From positions 1 through 22,676 of the forward strand of contig JAOZLU010000018.1 of the NCBI GenBank assembly GCA_029934695.1: a DNA stretch of 22,676 bases, given 5' to 3'. The notes below the pieces were generated by a model. That model was not told where the DNA came from. It saw nothing but the letters and a program-made list of their open reading frames with translations, and ran no database searches. This document shows, one piece after another, positions 1 through 7,009 of the stretch. A program made the position numbers and the translations under genes. This DNA is from Desulfobacterales bacterium. Its GTDB lineage: Bacteria > Desulfobacterota > Desulfobacteria > Desulfobacterales > 4be13. How positions within the stretch are numbered: position 1 is the stretch's first letter; every line of letters begins with the position of its first letter.

Positions 1-464
1 GGACGCGTAAAACGAAGGACCTCACTCGTTCCCAAGTACCTCACTCGTTCCCAGGTTTCAGGATTTGAGAGAAGAATGTGACTGAACTGATCCCTGGAAA
101 GGATCAGCATCCGGGTAAGCTTTCTGGTCTCAACTGTGGCACATCGGGGCTCCGCGTCAATAAAGCTCATTTCCCCGAAATAATCGCCACTTCTGAATGT
201 GTTCAGAATGATCTGTCTGCCGTCCGGGCTGATACTTATTGCATTCGCTTTTCCGGAGCAGACCGCATAAAGAGAGGTGCTGGCATCCCCTTCGGTGATG
301 ATGATCGTGTTTTTCAGATATGTCCTTTCCACAGCAATCTGGGACAGGATACTGATTTCCTCGTCATTCAGACAGGAAAACAGGGGGATATTTTTAAGAA
401 TGTCGTGCTGTTTCAATGAATTATTTTTTGAACGGGGTTTTCGGGTTTCCATTTTCAGTTCCAT
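1..464 (-). CDS. Cyclic-nucleotide-binding domain protein (Crp/cNMP type), 3' end outside window
   Basis: Reading the minus strand from the ATG at 464 gives an uninterrupted frame to the window edge (154 residues visible). Residues 20-135 match a cNMP-binding beta-barrel: an entry segment DILKNIPLFSCLNDEEI, then FGEMSFIDAEPRCATV at 96-111, which is the phosphate-binding cassette with its conserved Glu98 and Arg107. This family binds cAMP or cGMP and either regulates transcription or switches a fused domain; no second domain is visible here. An alternative start is the ATG at 452. The last 15 residues or so are encoded by a 19-base tandem repeat instead of the expected helix, so the gene may be disrupted. 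It is divergent to the cyclase fragment at 965, which suggests, but does not prove, a shared cyclic-nucleotide signal. The domain assignment is firm; completeness is unknown. Confidence 0.75.
   Translation of the reverse strand, partial: MELKMETRKPRSKNNSLKQHDILKNIPLFSCLNDEEISILSQIAVERTYLKNTIIITEGDASTSLYAVCSGKANAISISPDGRQIILNTFRSGDYFGEMSFIDAEPRCATVETRKLTRMLILSRDQFSHILLSNPETWERVRYLGTSEVLRFTR
20..55. repeat. 19-base tandem repeat, two copies
   Basis: CCTCACTCGTTCCCA occurs at 20 and again at 39. The period is 19 and the copies differ at one base near the end. It lies inside the 3' part of the cNMP-binding reading frame. Confidence 0.8.
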
Positions 465-505
465 CAAAGTTAAAGGTTTAAAGTTGAAGCTTTAAGCACC
501 CGGGC

Positions 506-712
506 AAAAATTTCCCCAAATTTTATATCTCACACAAAGGCGCAAAGACACAAAGAAAAGGCACTAAAGTAGCTGTGCAAAAGTTTTATAACATTCTCAC
601 ACAAAGCCGCAAAGAACACGGAGAGGGGCATTTTCCTTGTGGTCTCTGTGGCTTTGTGTGGGATATTAAAAATTTGGGGAAAAATGTTATGAAACTTTTG
701 GACAGGTACTAA
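506..712. repeat. Complex inverted/direct repeat built on CACAAAG-type units
   Basis: The segment at 506-540 (AT-rich, then CTCACACAAAGG) is mirrored by 651-684. The segment at 563-594 (ACTAAAGTAGCTG, then AAAAGTTTTATAACAT) is mirrored by 684-712. The unit CTCACACAAAG also recurs directly at 530 and 596. Arms are imperfect and interleaved. No transposase is present, so it could be a small non-autonomous element or a palindromic intergenic repeat. A 72-codon minus-strand frame across it is repeat-derived and not credible as a gene. Confidence 0.65.
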
Positions 713-733
713 GCTAAAATTTATGACCCGCGG

Positions 734-756
734 GGTTCGGATTATCAATCCGAACC
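734..756. repeat. Perfect palindrome, 10-bp arms, 3-nt loop
   Basis: GGTTCGGATT, loop ATC, then the exact complement. It has the same architecture as the GGACGGGATT palindromes further on. The rest of the 465-964 gap holds only the CACAAAG repeat at 506-712 and AT-rich sequence; I see no gene or convincing promoter there. Confidence 0.85.
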
Positions 757-964
757 GAGCAGGAGATCAGGCTTTGTCCTATATTAATATCAGGTTTGAG
801 GATGTCAGGCCATCTGAAATTCTGATAAGTCCAAAAAAATTGTTGCATATTGAATATACCTTTGTTATATGTCTCTTATTGTCAGGGATGATATGAAAAC
901 TGAGTTTTCCAAAACTTGGTTTTTGAAAGTCTGTTTCAAATTTGATCATTAAGTATCAGGAAAA

Positions 965-1363
965 ATGAACAAAAAATTAATTGACATAACAGATCATTTT
1001 GGCCCCGGAGAGACCGCCGCACTTTCCGATAATGACCAGAAGTCCCCTGAATCGTTCAGCAAAGCATATACAACAAAAATGCTGGTGATTCTGTTCACCG
1101 ATATTGTCGGGTCCACCGCGTTGAAAGCGGAGCTTGGGGACAGAAAGGCTAAAATTCTGGATGATGAACATAAACGTCTTCTGCTGGGTATGCTTGAAGA
1201 AATTGAAAATGCCCAGGTGCTGCGTGTTGAAGGGGATGCCTATATTTTCCTTTTTCACAAGCCCGGTGATGCCGTGGAATTTGCCATTCGCACCCAGGCC
1301 CTGCACCGTAAAGCCCGCGCTGACCATCCCCGATTACCTGAGTTCCGGGGCCCACATCGCTGA
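965..1363 (+). pseudogene. N-terminal half of a class III nucleotide cyclase domain
   Basis: The ATG at 965 follows AGGA (958-961). Residues 39-115 contain the start of a class III adenylate/guanylate cyclase homology domain: VILFTDIVGST with metal-binding Asp46, and VEGDAYIFLF with the second Asp91. The fold should continue through the RVGIHTGE and VNxAAR regions, but the frame stops at 132 residues, so no complete active site can form. Deleting one C from the run at 1328-1331 would read DHPDYLSSGAHIAESAMDK and join it to the caspase frame as a single 549-residue protein. Even then the second half of the cyclase domain would be missing. It is therefore a remnant or a degenerate sensory module; a sequencing indel could account for the frame break but not for the missing half. 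Confidence 0.7.
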
Positions 1364-1370
1364 ATCCGCT

Positions 1371-2615
1371 ATGGATAAGCTGAAATATAAAGTTATTAAA
1401 TTACACAGTGTTTTCGAGAGCATGGATGACTACGGCACACCTGCGGTTAAAGAGGTGAGAGAAAAATACCCCCATCTTGCCCGGCAGATATTGAATCTTG
1501 ATGACAGCATCATGGATTCAAAGCATAAAATATATAAATATCAGCTTGCTGCTGCCACACTTGTAATGGCGGCATCTGTTGAATCCGATGAAACCGAAAA
1601 GTTGAGTTATGCGGATCAGGCCATTCATTCCGGCCGCAAAGGAATTGCATTAGTGGAGGAATCAATGCAGAGGGCCTCAAACGGAGATGAACATGCCCAG
1701 GAGATATACGAGTGGATTACCTCTAAACAGCGGAAAGAACTGATGCAGTATCTTCTTGCAACGTCGTTTGCAATCAAAGCCGCAATAGGGGATGAATCGG
1801 CATTTGAGGAGGTTGAAAAACATCTGAATGCAATCCCGTCCGCCTACAAAGAGCGTTATCCTCCTGAGATGGAGCCGTATATAAAATGGGTTCTGGTTCA
1901 GAATTCGGATACATCTTCTGACACATCATATTCTCCGAAAACAGAACTGAGGCGGACGCGGGCGATGAAAGAAGAGGCGGATGAATTTAATTTTTTTAAT
2001 TCACCGCCTATTTCTCCGGATGAATTAGGGGGCTACAGCGCGCTGATTATCGGGATAAACGAATATGCGGATAAGAAGATTCCGCACCTGAAAAACGCCG
2101 AAAATGACGCTGTGGCTATGGAGAGGGTACTCCGTGAAAGATACGGATTTACAGAGATAACGCTTTTGCTGAATCGTGAAGCCACCAAAAAAGAGATTAA
2201 AAGGGCGTTGCGGGATTTACGCAAACCCGGGAAAAATGAGAGCATTCTTATCTATTATTCCGGACATGGGGAGCTTGACCGCCTTTCCAAAGAAAAGAAA
2301 GATGGCTGGTGGATTCCGACAGATGCCAGGCACGGTGATATTGACACCTATCTTGACAATGTTATGGTTCTGAAGGAGATCAGCAACATGAAGGCGCGGC
2401 ATATACTTCTCATCTCTGATTCCTGTTACGCGGGAACCCTTTTCGGTGAGACCAGAAGACTGCCTCCCATCGGCCAGCGGTTATATCGGGAGTTGTATGA
2501 CTCGGAAAGCCGATGGGGGATGACATCCGGGAACAAACATCCGGTATCGGACAAAGGCTCGGAGGAAGACATTTTCAGCCCGGATGAGCGGCTTGGAAAA
2601 TTCGCCCGGCAATAA
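1371..2615 (+). CDS. Caspase-like (peptidase C14) protein, C-terminus shortened
   Basis: Frame from ATG 1371 (no clear ribosome site) gives 414 residues. The first ~200 are helix-rich with no recognised family. From about residue 221 (GYSALIIGINEY) there is a caspase p20-like domain with the catalytic dyad His299 in YYSGHGE and Cys352 in ISDSCYAG. Metacaspase-like enzymes cleave after specific residues and in bacteria often act in signalling or self-killing. After SRWGMTSGNKHPVSDKGS, where relatives continue with the rest of the small-subunit region, the frame ends in an unrelated tail (EEDIFSPDERLGKFARQ). The DNA of that tail shares 18 bases with the ATPase gene at 3869-3886. The upstream cyclase fragment differs in frame by one base, so the native start may lie at 965. 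Both dyad residues are present, but folding without the C-terminal part is uncertain. Confidence 0.72.
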   Translation: MDKLKYKVIKLHSVFESMDDYGTPAVKEVREKYPHLARQILNLDDSIMDSKHKIYKYQLAAATLVMAASVESDETEKLSYADQAIHSGRKGIALVEESMQRASNGDEHAQEIYEWITSKQRKELMQYLLATSFAIKAAIGDESAFEEVEKHLNAIPSAYKERYPPEMEPYIKWVLVQNSDTSSDTSYSPKTELRRTRAMKEEADEFNFFNSPPISPDELGGYSALIIGINEYADKKIPHLKNAENDAVAMERVLRERYGFTEITLLLNREATKKEIKRALRDLRKPGKNESILIYYSGHGELDRLSKEKKDGWWIPTDARHGDIDTYLDNVMVLKEISNMKARHILLISDSCYAGTLFGETRRLPPIGQRLYRELYDSESRWGMTSGNKHPVSDKGSEEDIFSPDERLGKFARQ

Positions 2616-2689
2616 AGGCTTTTTGTTCCCATGCTCGCGTATGGGATTGCATATTGATTCAAAGAATTATTTTAAAGAAAGGATAACGT

Positions 2690-3034
2690 ATGACTCCATA
2701 TAAGATTATTATAAAAGACTATTTGGACTTTCTTGATCCCGATGACATCCGCATAAAAGGAACGCGGGTTGGGATAGAAACGGTTTTGGATGATTATCTG
2801 AACGGTGTCAGTCCGGAAGAGATGGCAATACGCTACAGTGCGCTCACCCTCGAACAGATATATGCGACGATCACCTATTACTTGGGCCATCCGGATGAGA
2901 CAGGCAGCTACCTGAGACGCTGGCGGAAATATGCGGAAGAATCATGGCAGGAGCAGCAGCGAAATCCGTCGCCTGCGGTGAGTCGGCTGCGTGAAATCAA
3001 GATGCAGCGGCAGCAGAGAGAGGAGGCTGCGTGA
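2690..3034 (+). CDS. DUF433 family protein, probable antitoxin
   Basis: 114 residues, preceded by an AAAGGA-like site. The segment LDPDDIRIKGTRVGIETVLDDYLNGVSPEEMAIRYSALTLEQIYATITYYL is the DUF433 signature, a small winged/homeodomain-like fold common in bacterial toxin-antitoxin loci. The C-terminal 35 residues are charged and rich in Arg and Gln, as expected for a toxin-wrapping or DNA-contacting tail. Its stop overlaps the start of the next gene by 4 bases (GTGA), indicating translational coupling. By analogy with DUF433/DUF5615 pairs it would neutralise the PIN-like product and autorepress the operon; this is inference from family and context. Confidence 0.85.
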   Translation: MTPYKIIIKDYLDFLDPDDIRIKGTRVGIETVLDDYLNGVSPEEMAIRYSALTLEQIYATITYYLGHPDETGSYLRRWRKYAEESWQEQQRNPSPAVSRLREIKMQRQQREEAA

Positions 3035-3393
3035 ACGGACGATGTTATCTTGTGGATGAAAATACCACACGCGCTATTGTCAGTCAGCTACGCAGGCTGC
3101 AACCGGATATGATCATCGGAATTGTCGATGATGAAATGATGCCTCCTCTTGGTATGCAGGACCCGGACATTCTGTGCTGGATTGAAGATGAGGGATACAG
3201 TCTGGTTACCAGAAACCGGAAATCCATGCCCCGGCATTTAAGGGAACATCTGGCAGCGGGGTGTCATGTTCCTGGAATATTCACTTTGCGTCCGAACTCA
3301 TCATTTGGAGAAATTATTTATGATCTGCTGCTGATATGGGAAGTGGCGCAATCGGATGAATATCGTGATCAGATTGTACATATACCACTCTGA
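3031..3393 (+). CDS. DUF5615 PIN-like protein, probable toxin RNase
   Basis: Start is GTG 3031, inside the stop of the DUF433 gene; 120 residues. The N-terminus YLVDENTTRAIVSQLRR gives the DEN acidic motif (Asp9, Glu10), followed by DPDILCWIEDEGYSLVT (Asp44, Asp46) and TRNRKSMPRHL. This is the layout of the Mut7-C/PIN-like DUF5615 family, thought to cleave RNA with metal ions. The usual late Asp of PIN domains is Asn62 here, which I recall as normal for the NRKSMP subgroup. The ending (GIFTLRPNSSFGEIIYDLLLIWE...) looks full length. It is the most intact accessory module on the left side. Confidence 0.83.
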   Translation: MNGRCYLVDENTTRAIVSQLRRLQPDMIIGIVDDEMMPPLGMQDPDILCWIEDEGYSLVTRNRKSMPRHLREHLAAGCHVPGIFTLRPNSSFGEIIYDLLLIWEVAQSDEYRDQIVHIPL

Positions 3394-3504
3394 CAGTACA
3401 CTTTTTGAAAGTATGACCGATGCCGCTGTCCGAACCGAGGTGGGCGGAAAAATTTAATTCATTATGAGTAAGAACTCGTCCGACCATAGAACATAAAAGA
3501 TTGC

Positions 3505-3664
3505 GGACGGGATTGCAAATCCCGTCCGGCCTGGTAAAATCCCGTTTGGCTTGGATTCGTCCGACAACAGAGAGCAAAGTATTACGGACGGGATTGCAAA
3601 TCCCGTCCGGCCTGGTGGCTTGGATTCGTCCGGCAGATTGCGGACGGGATTGCAAATCCCGTCC
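3505..3664. repeat. Cluster of three GGACGGGATT palindromes
   Basis: Perfect palindromes with 10-bp arms GGACGGGATT and loop GCA lie at 3505-3527, 3586-3608 and 3642-3664. The spacers share CCTGGT and GGCTTGGATTCGTCCG, so the whole ~80-base unit has been duplicated and trimmed. They lie between the toxin gene and the ATPase gene. No transposase is nearby and spacers are not unique sequence, so this is not a CRISPR array. Confidence 0.9.
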
Positions 3665-3700
3665 GGCTTACTTTTCTTCAGAACAGGAGGATCAAATTTT

Positions 3701-4822
3701 ATGCTCAGAAGAATCTATATTGATAATTTCAAATGCTTTGTAAATTTTGAGTTTGCTGTTGAATCCGTAAATTTGTTTCTCGGCCCGAATGGTTCCGGGA
3801 AGTCAGGCATATTTGAAACGCTGCGGAAAATTCAATGCTTCATAAGCGGTGAGGGAAAGGTCGGAGATATTTTCAGCCCGGATGAGTACACAAGATGGCA
3901 GAACTCGCCGATCCAGTATTTTGAGATAGATGTTGGCGGCAAGGGGGGAGTATTCAGATACGAAATTGCTGTTGAATACGAACCTGAAGAAAATCTCATG
4001 CAGGTACGCCATGAGCGGCTGTGGTTCGACAGCAGACCTCTGATCACATTTGAATCCGGGGATCTGAAACTCTATCGTGATGATCATTTGGAAGCTTCAA
4101 ACTTCCGGTTCGGGAGAGATCAGTCCGCGGTCGCTCTGATTCCCTCCGGGCGGGATAACAGACTGCTGACATGGTTTAAAAAGTATATGCAGGAAAAGCT
4201 CATTGTCTTAAAAATTGATCCCACAACAATGGTATCAGAAAGCGAACAGGAGGATAAACATCCCTCGGTGACAATGGACAATTTCGCCTCATGGTATCGC
4301 CATATTTCCCAGGATCAGGGAAAAGCCATAGAAATCACAAATAATCTCAAAGAAATCCTCGACGGGTTCAACAATTTCAAATTTGCGGAGGCGGGCAGAA
4401 CCCGTCGCGCCCTCGGAGTAAATTTCCATGACGCATCCGAAGGCAAAAGACCGGTTGAATACCAGTTTCATGAGTTATCCGACGGTCAGCGCATGTTAAT
4501 TGTGCTTTACACGCTTATTTACACAGTCCGATCCGAAGGAGTTACATTATGTATGGATGAACCTGAAAATTTCCTTGCTTTGCCGGAAATTCAGCCTTGG
4601 CTCGTAACACTTTATGATCTCTGTGGTGACGGTGAAATCCAGGCCCTGCTTGCCTCTCATCATCCTCAGATGATTGACTGCCTTTCACTTCCGTCAGGAT
4701 ACTGGTTTGAACGTCAGTGCAATGGTCCCGTCCGTGTCAGGCGGATTACCGAAAACAATGAAAGCGGACTGCCTGTCTCAAAACTTGTCGCAAGAGGGTG
4801 GCTTTATTATGAGCAAACGTAG
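3701..4822 (+). CDS. AAA_21/RecF-OLD-like SMC-type ATPase
   Basis: ATG 3701 has AGGAGG at 3685-3690; upstream in-frame codons lie inside the repeat cluster and are not used. 373 residues. RIYIDNFKCF at the N-terminus is the typical RecF/OLD opening, GPNGSGKS (28-35) is Walker A, HELSDGQRMLI is the ABC-type signature, LCMDEPENF with Asp286/Glu287 is Walker B, and LLASHHPQ is the switch His. Such ATPases dimerise on nucleotide and gate a nuclease partner. The next gene overlaps by 14 bases and carries Toprim-like residues, resembling two-gene ATPase plus Toprim defence modules (for example PARIS, AriA/AriB) in organisation only. This gene looks complete, whereas the partner does not. Confidence 0.82.
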   Translation: MLRRIYIDNFKCFVNFEFAVESVNLFLGPNGSGKSGIFETLRKIQCFISGEGKVGDIFSPDEYTRWQNSPIQYFEIDVGGKGGVFRYEIAVEYEPEENLMQVRHERLWFDSRPLITFESGDLKLYRDDHLEASNFRFGRDQSAVALIPSGRDNRLLTWFKKYMQEKLIVLKIDPTTMVSESEQEDKHPSVTMDNFASWYRHISQDQGKAIEITNNLKEILDGFNNFKFAEAGRTRRALGVNFHDASEGKRPVEYQFHELSDGQRMLIVLYTLIYTVRSEGVTLCMDEPENFLALPEIQPWLVTLYDLCGDGEIQALLASHHPQMIDCLSLPSGYWFERQCNGPVRVRRITENNESGLPVSKLVARGWLYYEQT

Positions 4823-5099
4823 AGCCAGAATCATAGTGTTATGCGAAGACAAACAACAGGAAGTCTGTGCGCGGCATTTTCTGCGCCAGTGCGGATTCCA
4901 TCCGCGTAAAATGGAGTTTGTCACCTGTCCGAAAGGAAAACAGTCCGGTGAACAGTTTGTGCGTGAGAATTATCCATCGGAAGTCAGAGCATATCGCAGC
5001 AGAAAAAACCACATTTCAATCTGTCTGGCAGTCATCATTGATGCGGATAAGAAAACTGTGGATCAGCGATTTTCAATCGTTCCTGACGGGGCGAGATGA
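4809..5099 (+). pseudogene. Truncated Toprim-like partner of the ATPase
   Basis: ATG 4809 lies within the end of the ATPase gene; 96 residues. RARIIVLCEDKQQEVCARHFL places an acidic residue (Glu13) where Toprim domains carry their conserved Glu, and LAVIIDADKKT supplies the DxD pair (Asp78, Asp80). Relatives I recall are roughly 200 residues and continue with the rest of the domain. Here the frame ends ~16 residues after DxD in VPDGAR. The +1 frame continues (TGRDECFENRRLRKKL) to 5136, so a frameshift or an end-joining deletion is likely. The family name is not certain (DUF4276-like is possible). It would be the nuclease or effector half of the module if it were intact. Confidence 0.55.
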
Positions 5100-5132
5100 A
5101 TGCTTTGAAAACAGGAGGTTAAGAAAAAAATT

Positions 5133-5522
5133 ATGAAAAAGATAACACTTTTCGTACTTTGTCTGTTCAGTTTCTTATATCCGACCGTAGCGATGGCACA
5201 GAATGAAACCAGTTTTTTCACGCCGAACCTTCAGGAAGGAAAACTGGGCGATTATAAAGCCTTGATTATCGAGGTCAGTGAATATCATAACCCCAAACTT
5301 AATTTAAAAAATCCCAAAAACGACGCGATGGCTATGGCAAAACTCCTGTGCGAAAGATACGGATTCCATGAAGTGAAACTCCTGCTGAATCATCAGGCTA
5401 CCAGAGAGGCAATTTATAACGAGCTCCTGAGGTTGGGAGACACTGGAAAGGAGACAGACAGTGTGCTTATTTACTACTCCGGGCATGGAGAAATATGTAG
5501 CCGCACAAAAGATGACGGATGA
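5133..5522 (+). pseudogene. Truncated secreted caspase-like protease
   Basis: 129 residues from ATG 5133; AGGAGG lies at 5113-5118, a long 14-base spacing. Residues 1-22 (MKKITLFVLCLFSFLYPTVAMA) form a clear Sec signal peptide with an AMA cleavage site. Residues 41-122 match the first half of a caspase p20 domain, paralogous to the gene at 1371: DYKALIIEVSEY, NPKNDAMAMAKLLCERYGF, and YYSGHGE with catalytic His118. The frame stops after RTKDDG, exactly where relatives read GWWIP, and the downstream DNA does not encode the catalytic Cys segment in any frame I checked. It is therefore a 5' remnant whose 3' half has been replaced by repeats. I do not expect an active protease. Confidence 0.7.
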
Positions 5523-5565
5523 CACGGTTTCAGAATATCCTGATGTAAAGTCCTTCGGAGAGCCT

Positions 5566-5681
5566 GTAGAACAATTTTTCAAATTGTTCAGAACGGCCTT
5601 GCAGAACAATTTTGCAAATGGTTCAGAACGGCCTTGTAGAACAATTTTACAAATTATTCTGAACAATTTGCAAGATCGTTC
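5566..5681. repeat. 35-base tandem array of GAACAATTT palindromes
   Basis: Palindromes with 9-bp arms GAACAATTT and 3-nt loops start at 5569, 5604 and 5639 (period exactly 35, linker CAGAACGGCCTT between the first copies). A diverged fourth is at 5661-5681. The first has perfect arms with loop TTC; the others have one or more arm mismatches. The remaining gap to 5952 is AT-rich and contains a decayed TTCGGATT palindrome at 5836-5855; I see no gene in it. Confidence 0.88.
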
Positions 5682-5952
5682 TGCAAATAGCAACAAAATC
5701 AGAGCATATTGAAATTTTATCTTGAAAAAAGTGAACGCTTGATTTATAGCTATATTTTAGCTACATTATAAATTGCAAATATCAGCAGACTGAAAACGCT
5801 CTGACCGCCCTGGCTGACAAATCCCTAAGGCAAGATTCGGATTTGCCAATCTGAACCAGTCGGTTGTCCGGAGCTTTTTTCCACTGTTTTCGGTCTGCTG
5901 AATGTAATCCACCCGTCATTTTCATGTAAAAAAAGACTAAGGAGAAAAAATA

Positions 5953-6834
5953 ATGCTTTTACCCAAGTTTGATTTTCATGCTCCTGCAACAACAGAAGAG
6001 GCATGCCAGATGCTGACAGAACTCGGCAAAAATGCCAAACTGATTGCAGGCGGGACAGACCTGATGGTGAATATGAAACACAGGCTCATATCGCCGGAGC
6101 ATCTGATTTCGATTTCAGGGATTGACGAACTGACGAAACTGGATTCGTCAGACAGTGTGATAAAAATTGGTGCCTGCTTCACTGTGGCAGATTTGGCAGA
6201 ATCAGAAGAGATCGGGAAGAAACTGAGCGCGCTGCGTACCGGTGCCCGTGCCCTCGGGTCACCGCTGGTCCGGAACCTTGCGACCATCGGCGGGAACATC
6301 GGAACAGCCAGACCCGCGGCAGATATTCCCCCGTCCCTTATGGTCTATGGTGCGAAGGCAGTGCTGAAAAGCAGTACCGGTGAAAGAACGGTGTCTCTCG
6401 ACAAGTTTTTCCGGGGTCCCGGGCTTACCGAAATTCAGGCCAATGAAATTCTCACAGAAATTCAGGCAGAAACGCCGCCACCGTACGCCGGGGCAGGGTA
6501 TATCAACCTGGGAATCCGGAAGGCCCAGGATTGTAATCTGGTCAATGTGGCTTCCTTTGTCGCGCTTGACGGTCCTGATGGCATAATAAAAGATGCACGG
6601 ATCGTCATGGGCTGCGTTGGGCCGATCCATCTGAGAGCACCATCCGCTGAAAAACTCCTCATCGGTGAAAAGCCTTCCGAGGCCATTTTTGCCAAAGCCG
6701 GAGCCGCAGCATCAGGAGACTGCACCCCCATTGATGATTTCAGAGGCTCGGCAGCATACAAAAAAGCCATGGTGGAAGTGCTGACGAGGAGAACCCTCGG
6801 TCTGGCTTATGATGAGGCAAAATATCGCGGATAA
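5953..6834 (+). CDS. Molybdenum hydroxylase FAD-binding subunit (XdhB/CoxM type)
   Basis: AAGGAG at 5939-5944 sets the ATG at 5953; 293 residues, normal for the family. The FAD-binding loop AKLIAGGTDLMV (29-40) and the second flavin motif TIGGN (111-115) followed by PAADIPPSLMVYGA are present. The C-terminal CO dehydrogenase flavoprotein domain runs from about 175. This subunit passes electrons from the Fe-S subunit to FAD and an external acceptor. It lacks the Cys-rich insertion that carries an extra [4Fe-4S] cluster in 4-hydroxybenzoyl-CoA reductase HcrB, so that enzyme is unlikely despite HcrA-like features in the large subunit. First gene of an FAD, Fe-S, Mo operon. Cytoplasmic; no signal peptide. 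Confidence 0.92.
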   Translation: MLLPKFDFHAPATTEEACQMLTELGKNAKLIAGGTDLMVNMKHRLISPEHLISISGIDELTKLDSSDSVIKIGACFTVADLAESEEIGKKLSALRTGARALGSPLVRNLATIGGNIGTARPAADIPPSLMVYGAKAVLKSSTGERTVSLDKFFRGPGLTEIQANEILTEIQAETPPPYAGAGYINLGIRKAQDCNLVNVASFVALDGPDGIIKDARIVMGCVGPIHLRAPSAEKLLIGEKPSEAIFAKAGAAASGDCTPIDDFRGSAAYKKAMVEVLTRRTLGLAYDEAKYRG

Positions 6835-6847
6835 CCGAGGACGCTGA

Positions 6848-6871
6848 AGGGAATTCTTTTGCAAATTCCCT
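6848..6871. repeat. Imperfect palindrome after the FAD subunit gene
   Basis: AGGGAATT at 6848-6855 pairs with AATTCCCT at 6864-6871. The loop region contains TTTTGC, recalling the GCA-centred palindromes. It lies in the 175-base gap inside the hydroxylase operon and could slow or stabilise the transcript. Confidence 0.6.
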
Positions 6872-6884
6872 GATTTCCGAACCA

Positions 6885-6935
6885 TGGAAGGAGCGTCCAT
6901 GATGTCGGCTCGCCGACGACATAAGCACAGATGAA
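6885..6935 (+). repeat. Dispersed leader repeat, copy 1 (before the Fe-S subunit)
   Basis: The segment from AAGGAGC (6885) through GCTCGCCGACGACATAAGCAC to about 6930 resembles 14855-14900, with the same AAGGAGC, an ATG and a CGCCGAYGACATAMGCACA core. Both copies lie shortly upstream of a gene whose ribosome site is ATTTACAGAGGAG. In copy 1 the ATG at 6898 opens a very short frame (MMSARRRHKHR). Whether this is a translated leader, a gene remnant or a mobile repeat cannot be decided here. Confidence 0.5.
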
Positions 6936-7009
6936 AATTCGGGCAGGAGAGGACCCGCTCACCCCTCACCCCTTGCCCTTACCTGATTTACAGAGGAGAT
7001 TCACAGATA

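Noticed and set aside
3551..3700. Upstream extension of the ATPase frame through the repeat cluster
   Set aside because: The extension translates repeats only; the AGGAGG at 3685-3690 and the family N-terminus place the start at 3701.
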